DNA of 19,971 nt from Deltaproteobacteria bacterium. GTDB taxonomy: Bacteria; Bdellovibrionota_F; JAHFAK01. The stretch spans positions 1 through 19,971 of the forward strand of contig JAHFAK010000028.1 of assembly GCA_023250585.1 (NCBI GenBank), in the 5' to 3' direction. Positions 7,314-15,198 of this stretch are shown piece after piece. Position 1 is the first letter of the stretch. Each line of letters opens with the position of its first letter. The notes under the pieces were generated by a model. That model saw nothing but the letters and a program-made list of their open reading frames with translations, had not been told where the DNA came from and ran no database searches. The translations under genes and the position numbers were made by a program.

Positions 7314-7463
7314 TTATTTAGGTAAAGTTGACATCCACTCATCAATAGCCTTTACCCCTGGCTCAGTAAAAATGGCCTCATGTCCGCCCTACTCTATATG
7401 ATAAATCTCAAGAATAATGCAACATTTATGTAACACCTTCTGAGGCACTACACAAATATGTAA
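7314..7463 (-). pseudogene. Alpha/beta-hydrolase C-terminal relic
   Basis: The minus strand reads about 50 codons resembling the end of an alpha/beta-hydrolase. It runs VVPQKVL, then ILEIYHIE, an in-frame TAG (7389-7391), GGHEAIFTEPGVKAIDEWMS, and a natural-looking end STLPK with TAA at 7314-7316. The G-G-H followed by an acidic helix matches the catalytic-histidine loop and last helix of that fold. Upstream it runs into the promoter of the next gene, so everything before it is gone. The interrupting stop and missing N-terminus make it non-functional. Assignment rests on a short motif. Confidence 0.4.
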
Positions 7464-7470
7464 GTTTTTC

Positions 7471-7498
7471 TTGACAACTTTACGCACTATGATACAAG
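7471..7498 (+). promoter_or_regulatory. Sigma70-type promoter of the 763-aa gene
   Basis: TTGACA at 7471-7476, a 16-nt spacer, then an extended -10 reading TGA-TACAAG (7490-7498). The same arrangement, with GGGTCATGT directly after it, recurs at 9926-9953 upstream of the paralogous 892-aa gene, which supports function. The predicted transcript has a leader of about 60 nt. Confidence 0.65.
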
Positions 7499-7539
7499 GG
7501 GTCATGTGGGATAAAAAAAATAGTTTCTATAAGATTCTA

Positions 7540-7564
7540 TAACCTGAATAATAATAATGGGTTA
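7540..7564 (+). promoter_or_regulatory. Possible hairpin containing the ribosome binding site of the 763-aa gene
   Basis: TAACCTG (7540-7546) can pair with TGGGTTA (7558-7564), five Watson-Crick and two G-T pairs, around an AT-only loop. GGG at 7559-7561 is the only Shine-Dalgarno candidate before the ATG at 7568, so the stem would partly hide it. The same TAACC/GGTTA pairing is possible upstream of the 892-aa and 1166-aa genes. Confidence 0.35.
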
Positions 7565-7567
7565 GAA

Positions 7568-9859
7568 ATGATACGAAAAAAGTTCTATTTTAGTTTTTAT
7601 TTTTTCCTCGTTATATTTCTCATTAACAATAGTCAACTTAAAGCAGTTTGGCATACTAATCTTTCTACTAATAAGTGTATTCCTTTTGATTCCATTGGTG
7701 GCAAGGGTAGAAAAAAACCAGTAAGTACTACATTAGAAAAAGTAACAAAAAAATCTCAACAACCCTTTGAGTCATTGGGTGTGCGAGGTTTTATACAGAC
7801 CTTTGGTTCTGATACATCAGGAACGACCACTTTAGAGCATGAACTTAACGGAGATTTTGATTGGGGTACTAAATTTTTTATCATGCCGAGCCTTGAGGCT
7901 GCTCAGAAACATGATAGAGAGCGTACTCAGAACCTTGGTATTTGGCAGAAGGCAATGTATCTTATTACTGATGATGATTTTCAGCTCAGTGATCAATATA
8001 TTTCAAAGAGTGGAAAGCCAGAAGACATTAAAGAAGCTAAAGAAAAATTTGAGCATATTGTTCAGAAAAATGGTGTTATTCTGTTTGACCCCTATGGAAG
8101 ACAACAGCATTATGCTTGGGAAGAATTTCAAGGGAGGCTCATTCTCGATGATTTAGAAATTGAACCTGAGGGAAAAGGAAAAAATAGACAACTCTGCTAT
8201 AGACTACTTGGCTGGTTTAATCCCGTTGTGAGAGCTGTTATATATTATAAGAATATTCTCGAGGGGAAAAAAGGAGAAGAATTAAGGAAAATCGGAAATC
8301 GTCTAAAAAATGATGGCTACACTGTTATGGTAACCGCTGATTTTCAAGGCTCTTTTCTTTTTCTCGGTCATCAGAAAAGATTTGGACCTGCTGGTGAACT
8401 AATAAATCGATTCACGATTGAAAAGTATAGAGATGGTATGACGGAAAAATATAGAGAGGATCGTGCGTACTCGCTTGAGTTGTGGCAAGATATTGAAGAG
8501 TATGCGAAACAAAATCCTGATATTATGGCACTTGATAAAGCTCACATCGTTTTTCCTATAAATGATGAGGCAGGTAATTCAAAAAAAATCTATAAAGATG
8601 GTTATTATATCGTTACGCACCAAGGAATTCAGGAAGTTCAAGATCCCCTTAATTTTTTAGTTGAAGAATTTATCACACCTCTTGTGATAAAAAATGGAAG
8701 AGTTCTCATGGGCGGCATTGTTGGGAGCAAAGCAGGAAGGTTATTTCTTGCCGATGTGGTATTTTATCAACCACATCGTGAATTGGATCCTGTTCTCTTT
8801 GCCGATCTCATTCAAGCGCGCGCTCAGGAACTTAAAGCTGATCGAGTTGAGAGACGCTATCAGGCACTTCTTAAGGATAAATTAGCGGCAACGTTACAAC
8901 TGCGTGTCAGTGAACAACAAGCAATAATTGATAGAGAATATAATGCACGAGTTAAGGAAGATGCCGATAAACGTTTTGAAGGATACCATACCAGTGGGTT
9001 AAGCTCTGATGAATATAGAGAACTCAGGAGAAAGACTCGAGATGAGGCTAAGGCTCAGATACGAAAACCTGAAGTAGATAAAAAATCAATTCAAGCTCAG
9101 ATAGAGGTCGAGTTACACGAACGAGCTTCTTCCGAAGAAGTACAGAAGCGAATACAAAAGCACTATGGAAGGCAGATTAAAGAAGAGGTTGAAAAGCGTT
9201 TTTTAATGGCAATACAAGACAGAACCCTAGAGAAAAAAAGAGATAAAGATGAAATTAAAAGAATCCGAGATGAGCTTGAAGCTTCGGTAAGAAACGAAAT
9301 AGTTGATCGAGGCAAAATAGAAGCCGACATAGAAGATGAACTGCGCGAACAAGCTCGTACTGTAGGAGCGAGAAATATAGATATACCTAAGTATGGTAAT
9401 TATGCCCTTGCGGATTTTCTCTATAAAAACTTTGGGATACGCTTCTTTGATGTTCAAGTGGTATCTAATTTTTCGGGAGATTCAACTGCAATAACTATCC
9501 CGAAAAAAGCTCCTCAATCTCAAGAAGAAGAAGCAGCATTTTTGAAACTTGCATATCGTATGTTAGAAGAGCATGTGAGAGAGCAAGTATTGGAAACATT
9601 GCCAGAGGGGAGGCAAGATGATCCTCCATATATAGAAGCTAAAATAGGTTTTGCATTGAATGAAGCAAAAGCCGAATTTTTTGCCAACTATACCACCATA
9701 AAAGATGAAGAAGGCCGATATATAGGATTTGAAGAGTTTCTTAAATCTTTACAAAGCCACGAGGGAGAAAATGCTATTGTTCTTGCAGGCAAAGCAAAAT
9801 GGGTAGAAAATGGACAGGGAGATATTGTATTGGAATGGTCATTTCCCGGAAAAAAATAA
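7568..9859 (+). CDS. Large secreted protein, paralogue A of the exported cluster
   Basis: 763 aa, no family I can name. Signal peptide 1-26 (cleavage after LKA), then a Cys at 37 in TNKCIPF. Layout: module 1 around 96-180 (FDWGTKFFIMPSLEAAQ ... YLITDDDF ... NGVILFDPYG), module 2 from about 249 (GYTVMVTADFQGSFLFLGHQ ... SLELWQDIEEYAKQNPDI), and a highly charged helical region 411-598. That region contains two tandem units of about 70 residues starting near 455 and 529, each ending in an 'I-x-x-x-I-E-x-E-L' helix. A terminal submodule at 598-632 (ARTVGARN ... ALADFLYKNFGI) and a helical tail finish it. The same order is found in the 768-aa protein at 12731. It has its own promoter at 7471 and a GGGTTA ribosome binding site. 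Predicted exported; surface or host-directed role is inference only. Confidence 0.88.
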   Translation: MIRKKFYFSFYFFLVIFLINNSQLKAVWHTNLSTNKCIPFDSIGGKGRKKPVSTTLEKVTKKSQQPFESLGVRGFIQTFGSDTSGTTTLEHELNGDFDWGTKFFIMPSLEAAQKHDRERTQNLGIWQKAMYLITDDDFQLSDQYISKSGKPEDIKEAKEKFEHIVQKNGVILFDPYGRQQHYAWEEFQGRLILDDLEIEPEGKGKNRQLCYRLLGWFNPVVRAVIYYKNILEGKKGEELRKIGNRLKNDGYTVMVTADFQGSFLFLGHQKRFGPAGELINRFTIEKYRDGMTEKYREDRAYSLELWQDIEEYAKQNPDIMALDKAHIVFPINDEAGNSKKIYKDGYYIVTHQGIQEVQDPLNFLVEEFITPLVIKNGRVLMGGIVGSKAGRLFLADVVFYQPHRELDPVLFADLIQARAQELKADRVERRYQALLKDKLAATLQLRVSEQQAIIDREYNARVKEDADKRFEGYHTSGLSSDEYRELRRKTRDEAKAQIRKPEVDKKSIQAQIEVELHERASSEEVQKRIQKHYGRQIKEEVEKRFLMAIQDRTLEKKRDKDEIKRIRDELEASVRNEIVDRGKIEADIEDELREQARTVGARNIDIPKYGNYALADFLYKNFGIRFFDVQVVSNFSGDSTAITIPKKAPQSQEEEAAFLKLAYRMLEEHVREQVLETLPEGRQDDPPYIEAKIGFALNEAKAEFFANYTTIKDEEGRYIGFEEFLKSLQSHEGENAIVLAGKAKWVENGQGDIVLEWSFPGKK

Positions 9860-9864
9860 CATTT

Positions 9865-9882
9865 AATAAGGCATTATTTTTT
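9865..9882 (+). terminator. Weak AT hairpin with T-run after the 763-aa gene
   Basis: AATAA (9865-9869) pairs with TTATT (9874-9878) around GGCA and is followed by more T residues to 9882, 5 nt after the stop codon. The stem has no GC pairs, so termination would be weak. The new promoter at 9926 fits separate transcription of the next gene. Confidence 0.25.
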
Positions 9883-9925
9883 ATGACATTTATCATACAT
9901 AATGCAACATATATTGATTTATTTC

Positions 9926-9953
9926 TTGACATCTTTACTAAGTATGATACAAA
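9926..9953 (+). promoter_or_regulatory. Sigma70-type promoter of the 892-aa gene (copy of that at 7471)
   Basis: TTGACA (9926-9931), a 16-nt spacer, and extended -10 TGA-TACAAA (9945-9953). It is followed by GGGTCATGT and, further down, by TTCTATAACCT, both matching the leader of the 763-aa gene. The two regions are evidently duplicated or conserved. It lies in the 154-nt gap after the 763-aa gene. Confidence 0.65.
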
Positions 9954-9986
9954 GGGTCATGTAGAAGAAAGAGTGCCTACATTCTA

Positions 9987-10010
9987 TAACCTAAGTAGAA
10001 TAGGGGGTTA
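9987..10010 (+). promoter_or_regulatory. Possible hairpin overlapping the GGGGG ribosome binding site
   Basis: TAACC (9987-9991) can pair with GGTTA (10006-10010); an alternative CCTA/TAGG pairing uses the adjacent bases. GGGGG at 10003-10007 is the ribosome binding site for the GTG start at 10014 (spacing 6). It reads as a G-T-wobble version of GGAGG pairing to the 16S tail, and the stem would cover part of it. Confidence 0.35.
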
Positions 10011-10013
10011 GAC

Positions 10014-12692
10014 GTGGTTCGAAAAGTTAGTTCCCTCCAATTATTGATTTCTTTTTTCTGTGTTAATATTAATCAAAATGTTTATGCAAATACAACAAAC
10101 TGTGGATCTGGGCTATTTTCTTTTCCCACACACAGAGAAGAACAATCAACTGTTTTGCCTTCCCTGAAAAATCCTCGAAGCTTTATTGTTACTAAAATAG
10201 ATGCAAAAGATCCTCAATTGAAAACATTAGAATTTGTTCTTGATGGAGGCAAAACCATACAACTCGTCGTTGATGCTCAGTTAGTTGATTCTCAATTATT
10301 TAAAGGATCTGAGCCTATTGTAGAGTCTTATGGAAATCCTATACAGAAGCTGGATGTAGATGTAGATAGTGGCTTCACAACGTTGAGAAACGATAAGGGA
10401 AAAGTTGTTGCTTTAGTTGATTTTAGGCCAATTCCTCCAAGTAATGATATTAATGCATTATCGAGAGAATACTGGGCAAGATATCTTGATCCTAAAAAAA
10501 TTGGCCAAGAGTTAGCTCTTAAGCGTACTGAAAATCTTCTAGAAACTAAAAGCCAATTGGAAAAAGCTGGCGAAACAGCAACAGATTCTTTCTCCGACAT
10601 AAAGAACTTTCTCCAAGAACATGCTATACAAATTATTGATCCGGCTGAGTTACGAAAGAGAATTATTATCTTCATAGCAAAAGTTCTTGACCCTTCATAT
10701 GGTATACCAGCTGTAACAGAAGTAGTAGAGCCACAACCTGAACCCTCATTTGTGTTCGGTACAAATTATCTTGGAAATATGATTAATGCATTAGAAAAAG
10801 CAAAACAAGAATCAAACTTTAGTGATGGAAAAATTACCCTTGATATGGTTGAAGGATTTATAGAGGAGCTGAGCCGGGGTCCTCGAGGTAACGTGTCACC
10901 ATTTCTTGATCCAAAGTCTATTTCAGCTAAGGCTAAATTAGGCTTAGGAACAATTGATTGGGCGGACAAGTTCTATTTCGTTACGAGTGTAGAAGAAGCC
11001 TTACGAGTATATACTGATCTTTGTATGAATGATTCAGCAACGGGTGAACTACGATTAGATCAAAATGTTTCAGGAATTTTTTTCATCGTTGATCAAGCTA
11101 CTCAAAAAAAATTGTATGATAATGATGGTAGTTTACCTCAGGAAGAATATGCTAACTATTTTATTAACAACTCGAACAATGGTGGCTTTTTCTTTGACGG
11201 AGGATCATTGGATCGAGCACGTAATACCTATACTTTAGGCATGCATAAAATGTCTCCAGAAACATTACGAAGATATATTAATGCTCAAGAACTTCAGCGA
11301 TTAACAGTAAATGGAGTGCCAATCTTATATAGCAAAGGATTACGATTCCCGCCGTTTTTAGGTGTATTTGAATATAGGGATTATCGAGGAGTTAAAAAAA
11401 CCGATAATCCCTATTATATGTATCGATCATTAGCTGAAAAATTTATTAAGATGGGTTTAGTTTTTAAGATTAATACTCTTTCTCCTACGGAGGCAATAAA
11501 TTACCTGGTAACTCAACAGCATGAGCATGGTGTCGGTACACGCTATGCAACAGATGAAAAAGCCGTAGACGATTTGGATGGAAACACGGGGCGTATAATG
11601 ACGATATCACAAGGAGTTTATTCTAAATTTCAAAAAGCCGCAGAAGAAGGAAGATTAGTTACCTTTGAAGCTTGGCATATGCTCCCTACTGGTAAGCTTC
11701 AACTTGTTGGTTTTAATATTGGAGAAAGAAATGAGAGAGATGGCCGACTCATAACAACGGAGAGCTTTTTCTATGAAAAGTTTAAATATATGCGACCACG
11801 AGGAGGAGCAGCACGAAATCTAATTGAACTCTATAATTCTGATGCTATTACTATAATGAGAGTTCTTAAATTTTTAGCGATTGAGGAACTACATCAGTTA
11901 GGGATAGACCTTCAAAATGTCGGAATGGTTACAAAAAATTCTGATGAAGCTGGTGCCAAATACAGACCTAGAAGGGAAGTTGTCCCTCAATTCTGGAAGC
12001 TTGCTTATGGTGATCCAGTAAAATTACCCAACGAGCCTAATGTGCTCGAATTAATTGAAGTTAGTAAAAGTGAAGATCCGAAATATCTGAAGAAAGATGT
12101 AAAAGAAAATCAGGCGCCAAACACTCCACTCGGTAGTTGGACGAGCAAACTAAAAACAGCACAAGAGTTATACGGTATGGGATTTTCTGTAGTATTGAAT
12201 CCAAAAGAAATTACTCCTCGAACTTTACAGAATACTTTAATTGAAGAACGCTGGAATGAACATGGAGATGTCTTTGAAACTATCCCACGTGACTATGGCT
12301 TTTTCTCTGTGGCTGTATATCATGACTTTATTGACACTAACGGAAATGTACAACGTCGATTGGCTGTAATACTTGCCGGTTACGGTACAGAAAATGGAGC
12401 CTATACCTTAAGGTCATTTTATGATCAAGACAACTATGGCAAATATCTTTTTGTAAAAAATAAGCCTAATTCTAATGAGGATGACCCTCTTCGTAATAGC
12501 TCAATAACAGGAGAAAATGAAAGTCCAAGAAAATTAGCGAGCCTTTCTGTTTGGGCTTTAGCAGATCGATTACATGATTTAGGGATAAAGTATGAAGTTC
12601 AGAAAGATAATTCTATATATATTTCTCAACTATCGAGAAATGTACTGGCAACTCCGCGACTAAATGGAAAGTGGGAAATTCCTGAAAAGTAG
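10014..12692 (+). CDS. Large secreted protein, paralogue B with an internally duplicated module
   Basis: 892 aa, starting at GTG and placed by GGGGG at 10003-10007; no named family. Signal peptide 1-25 (cleavage after VYA), then Cys30 in TTNCGSGLF. An N-terminal beta-rich segment at 55-140 is followed by module 1 at about 313-395 (TIDWADKFYFVTSVEEAL, GIFFIVDQ, GGFFFDGG). A second module then occurs twice, near 480-645 (MGLVFKINTLSPTEAINYL, EEGRLVTFEAWHM, LAIEELHQLGIDLQNV) and near 721-870 (MGFSVVLNPKEITPRTL, FFSVAVYHDF, VWALADRLHDLGIKYEV). Unlike its two paralogues it lacks the long charged helical repeats. It has its own promoter at 9926. The next gene follows after 38 nt, so the two are probably co-transcribed. 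Predicted exported; no catalytic motif is visible, so a structural or binding role is as likely as an enzyme. Confidence 0.88.
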   Translation: MVRKVSSLQLLISFFCVNINQNVYANTTNCGSGLFSFPTHREEQSTVLPSLKNPRSFIVTKIDAKDPQLKTLEFVLDGGKTIQLVVDAQLVDSQLFKGSEPIVESYGNPIQKLDVDVDSGFTTLRNDKGKVVALVDFRPIPPSNDINALSREYWARYLDPKKIGQELALKRTENLLETKSQLEKAGETATDSFSDIKNFLQEHAIQIIDPAELRKRIIIFIAKVLDPSYGIPAVTEVVEPQPEPSFVFGTNYLGNMINALEKAKQESNFSDGKITLDMVEGFIEELSRGPRGNVSPFLDPKSISAKAKLGLGTIDWADKFYFVTSVEEALRVYTDLCMNDSATGELRLDQNVSGIFFIVDQATQKKLYDNDGSLPQEEYANYFINNSNNGGFFFDGGSLDRARNTYTLGMHKMSPETLRRYINAQELQRLTVNGVPILYSKGLRFPPFLGVFEYRDYRGVKKTDNPYYMYRSLAEKFIKMGLVFKINTLSPTEAINYLVTQQHEHGVGTRYATDEKAVDDLDGNTGRIMTISQGVYSKFQKAAEEGRLVTFEAWHMLPTGKLQLVGFNIGERNERDGRLITTESFFYEKFKYMRPRGGAARNLIELYNSDAITIMRVLKFLAIEELHQLGIDLQNVGMVTKNSDEAGAKYRPRREVVPQFWKLAYGDPVKLPNEPNVLELIEVSKSEDPKYLKKDVKENQAPNTPLGSWTSKLKTAQELYGMGFSVVLNPKEITPRTLQNTLIEERWNEHGDVFETIPRDYGFFSVAVYHDFIDTNGNVQRRLAVILAGYGTENGAYTLRSFYDQDNYGKYLFVKNKPNSNEDDPLRNSSITGENESPRKLASLSVWALADRLHDLGIKYEVQKDNSIYISQLSRNVLATPRLNGKWEIPEK

Positions 12693-12720
12693 GTAAAAGA
12701 CTATATTACAAATACTATTT

Positions 12721-12726
12721 GGGGGT
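12721..12726 (+). promoter_or_regulatory. Ribosome binding site that fixes the start of the 768-aa protein
   Basis: GGGGGT ends 4 nt before ATG 12731. This favours that ATG over an in-frame TTG at 12719, which would put the G-run inside the coding region and add four residues before the signal peptide. ATTAC (12705-12709) could pair with GTAAT (12725-12729), a weak analogue of the hairpins upstream of the neighbouring genes. Confidence 0.6.
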
Positions 12727-12730
12727 AATT

Positions 12731-15037
12731 ATGTTTCTACGAACAATAACTCGATCACTGCTCCTTGTGATGGTTTTGGGCACACTGAGTAGTGTCTTTG
12801 GTTTTGACAAAAATAATTGCGGGACTATATGGTTTAATCCATCTTTCATTTCTTTAGACCTCTCCGAATCAGGTATAAGAACACCAAAAAAACTTCCCGA
12901 TCAAAGAAAAGGTCTTGGATGGAAAAGGTATGTGACTGGTTCAACGAAGGATCCTGAGTTAGCTACATTCTATGAAGGCACAGGAGGATTTTGGTTTCAT
13001 GGAGTGCGTGAGTACGGTGTCGAAACCGAACAAGAAGCGCTTATGCATGAAATTTACTGGGCACTCACTGAAAATGTAGTACGAGGAATTTATTTTCTTA
13101 CTGATTATAAGATTGATCCACATACAATGGTTCAAATTAAAAATACCGAAAAAAGCAATAAAACAGAAGCAGATAAGATGAGAGCTGCTGTCCTCGAAGA
13201 AACAAAAGCTGATTTTTATAAAGTTATTGAAACACAAGGTGTCTTTTGGTTTACCTTTACTGATGAAATAGATCAAGCATTTGCTACTATTAGGGAACTT
13301 GAATTCAAAGATCAAAAAGAAGAAGCTGATACAATTCGTAAGGAATTAATTGAGAAAGTATCGATAGCTTATGCTGAACATATCGAATCAAAAGGGCAGA
13401 AGCCTTTTATCTATGGTGAAAAGAAAACAGCATCTGCGGAAGAAGTACGGAAAATATTAAATAATCCTGATGATTTTACAATTGCCCCATCATTTAGCGA
13501 TGATCCTTCGCGAGATAAATATCCTTACCGTCTTGTTGCGTCAGGATATACTTTTCCTGGACAACGAGGCGTTATTCTCTATGAAGATGCCATGAAAGCA
13601 AAATTTGTAGAAAGAGCAGATAACCTTTTGAAAGAAGGAATTACTGTTACAGTTAACCAACATCTTCCGGTATCTCTTTTCTTCCTTGCCCATTACAGAG
13701 AAGGTGAAGGTGCAGTCAGAGGCATAACAAGTAAAGATCCAAATCGTTATCGAGATCCTCATGTAGTGAATAAAGCAAAACGTAATTTAGAAGAAGGTCG
13801 TCTCTATGCTTTTATGTCATGGCAAGATATAGATTCTTATATGAATGAAAATCCGGATGTCGCTCGTGCATATTTAAATAGTTCGTATGCTGATGATTCA
13901 GAAGGACAATATATAATTTATCATGATGGAAAAATCGAAAAAGTCAATCTTGATTATTTGGAATACGAAAACTTTGTTCTTCCTCTTGTCGTGCGAATGA
14001 ATACTGTTATCAACCCTGAGACTGGTGAAACCGTAGAGAAAAAACAAGTACTCATGGCTGTTATCAAAGGTGTTCAAATGGGAAATATTTTTGGTCCTGA
14101 TGCAGTAGGTTACCAGCCAAGTAGTCGCGAATTAGATAGGGAGTCATATAGTGGTGCATTTCGCAATGAGATACAGCGACGATATGAAATGCTTAAATCT
14201 GAAAGGGTACAATTGCCTGATCGGGGAAAAATGGCCCAGGACCGTTTTATTCTGTATTATAACGAAGAAAAAAACACATATGAAAATCATTTAAAGTTAG
14301 AAGCAGAAAAGCTTTTTGCTAAACGTTATGATTCAAGGTTGTTGGAAGAGTATAAAAATCCAAAAACTACTATGGGTAAAGAAGAGAAGAATCAGATAAA
14401 GCAGCAGTATGTGGCCATGCGAGATGAAGTTAAACGAGTAATTGGGGAGTTTACCGTTGATGAAGAAACACTGCGAGCTCGTATAGAAAAAGAGCTTGAT
14501 CAAGAATCAATGAGATTTAACATGTTGGTCAATGCTCGTATAGTTGAGAGAACACGAGAGATAAAGACAGAATATGAAACACTGATAAAAGCAGAATCAC
14601 AGAGACGTTATAATGAGGAAGTCAGAAGGTTACAAAGCCAAGGAACTATAATCGAGGGAAAACAGATAGGCGATCTAAAAAAGACCATTGCTTTACAAAT
14701 AAAAAGTGAGATTAAAGAGCCTAACGTTGATAGAAGCGCTATTGAAAAAGAAATAGAAGCAAAGCTCTGGGATGAGGCTCGTACTGTAGGTATTCGTAAC
14801 CTTGACCTTGCGCATATGCTCAATACGGCGATGTCGGATATTTTACATACACGTGGTATTGATGTGGTTGATACTCACATGACGAGTCCTTTTTCAAGTA
14901 AACGAGGTGCAAAATATATTCCTGCTGATTATTTCCAAGAGCGGTTAGATAAAAACCCTCGTGAGAAAGTCGTACTTACTCCAGGCCAATGGACTCCTTC
15001 ATGGTGGAAAAAGAAGGCCCCAGAGGAGAGAAGGTGA
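12731..15037 (+). CDS. Large secreted protein, paralogue C of the exported cluster
   Basis: 768 aa, same architecture as the 763-aa protein. Signal peptide 1-24 (LLLVMVLGTLSSVFG), then the only cysteine I can find, Cys30 in KNNCGTIWF. Module 1 from about 85 (GGFWFHG, TEQEALMHEI, RGIYFLTDYKI, QGVFWFTF); module 2 from about 302 (GITVTVNQHLPVSLFFLAHY, then MSWQDIDSYMNENPDVA). YQPSSRELD near 461 corresponds to YQPHRELD in paralogue A. A charged helical region at 465-680 has two repeat units near 515 and 611, including IKEPNVDRSAIEKEIEAKL, which matches IRKPEVDKKSIQAQIEVEL in paralogue A. The terminal submodule is EARTVGIRNLDL ... MSDILHTRGIDVVD. The tail is shorter and basic. Follows the 892-aa gene by 38 nt, probably on the same transcript. 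Function unknown; export is the firm prediction. Confidence 0.88.
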   Translation: MFLRTITRSLLLVMVLGTLSSVFGFDKNNCGTIWFNPSFISLDLSESGIRTPKKLPDQRKGLGWKRYVTGSTKDPELATFYEGTGGFWFHGVREYGVETEQEALMHEIYWALTENVVRGIYFLTDYKIDPHTMVQIKNTEKSNKTEADKMRAAVLEETKADFYKVIETQGVFWFTFTDEIDQAFATIRELEFKDQKEEADTIRKELIEKVSIAYAEHIESKGQKPFIYGEKKTASAEEVRKILNNPDDFTIAPSFSDDPSRDKYPYRLVASGYTFPGQRGVILYEDAMKAKFVERADNLLKEGITVTVNQHLPVSLFFLAHYREGEGAVRGITSKDPNRYRDPHVVNKAKRNLEEGRLYAFMSWQDIDSYMNENPDVARAYLNSSYADDSEGQYIIYHDGKIEKVNLDYLEYENFVLPLVVRMNTVINPETGETVEKKQVLMAVIKGVQMGNIFGPDAVGYQPSSRELDRESYSGAFRNEIQRRYEMLKSERVQLPDRGKMAQDRFILYYNEEKNTYENHLKLEAEKLFAKRYDSRLLEEYKNPKTTMGKEEKNQIKQQYVAMRDEVKRVIGEFTVDEETLRARIEKELDQESMRFNMLVNARIVERTREIKTEYETLIKAESQRRYNEEVRRLQSQGTIIEGKQIGDLKKTIALQIKSEIKEPNVDRSAIEKEIEAKLWDEARTVGIRNLDLAHMLNTAMSDILHTRGIDVVDTHMTSPFSSKRGAKYIPADYFQERLDKNPREKVVLTPGQWTPSWWKKKAPEERR

Positions 15038-15171
15038 AATGAACCTTACGAAGAGAACACAACGTAAGCCTCTTCGACAGTCAAGCATTCAATTTCTTAT
15101 TCTTAAGATCCATTCTTGTATTAGCCACAATTATTTTCACATTAATTTCCCAACAAAGGAGGTATACAATT

Positions 15172-15198
15172 ATGAAGCTCATGGTATCAATGTGCTAA
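15172..15198 (+). other. Eight-codon ORF behind a strong Shine-Dalgarno
   Basis: AAAGGAGG (15155-15162) is the closest match to the standard ribosome binding site that I saw in the window, and lies 9 nt before ATG 15172. The frame encodes only MKLMVSMC before TAA at 15196-15198. It lies in the 221-nt gap between the 768-aa and 1166-aa genes. It may be the leftover start of a deleted gene or a translated leader. An overlapping 59-codon frame (15039-15218) behind AAGGTG is also open but looks unremarkable. Confidence 0.25.

Noticed and set aside
7471-7493. TTGACA-N11-TATGAT as an unusual short-spacer promoter (also at 9926 and 6577)
   Set aside because: The conserved sequence is explained better by a normal 16-nt spacer to an extended -10, TGA-TACAA[AG], in two of the three sites.
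9227-9457. Antisense ORFs inside the large secreted-protein genes
   Set aside because: These are reverse-frame shadows of codon-biased coding sequence, without ribosome binding sites or recognisable products.
12719-12730. TTG start for the 768-aa protein
   Set aside because: It would swallow the GGGGGT ribosome binding site; ATG 12731 gives a clean signal peptide.
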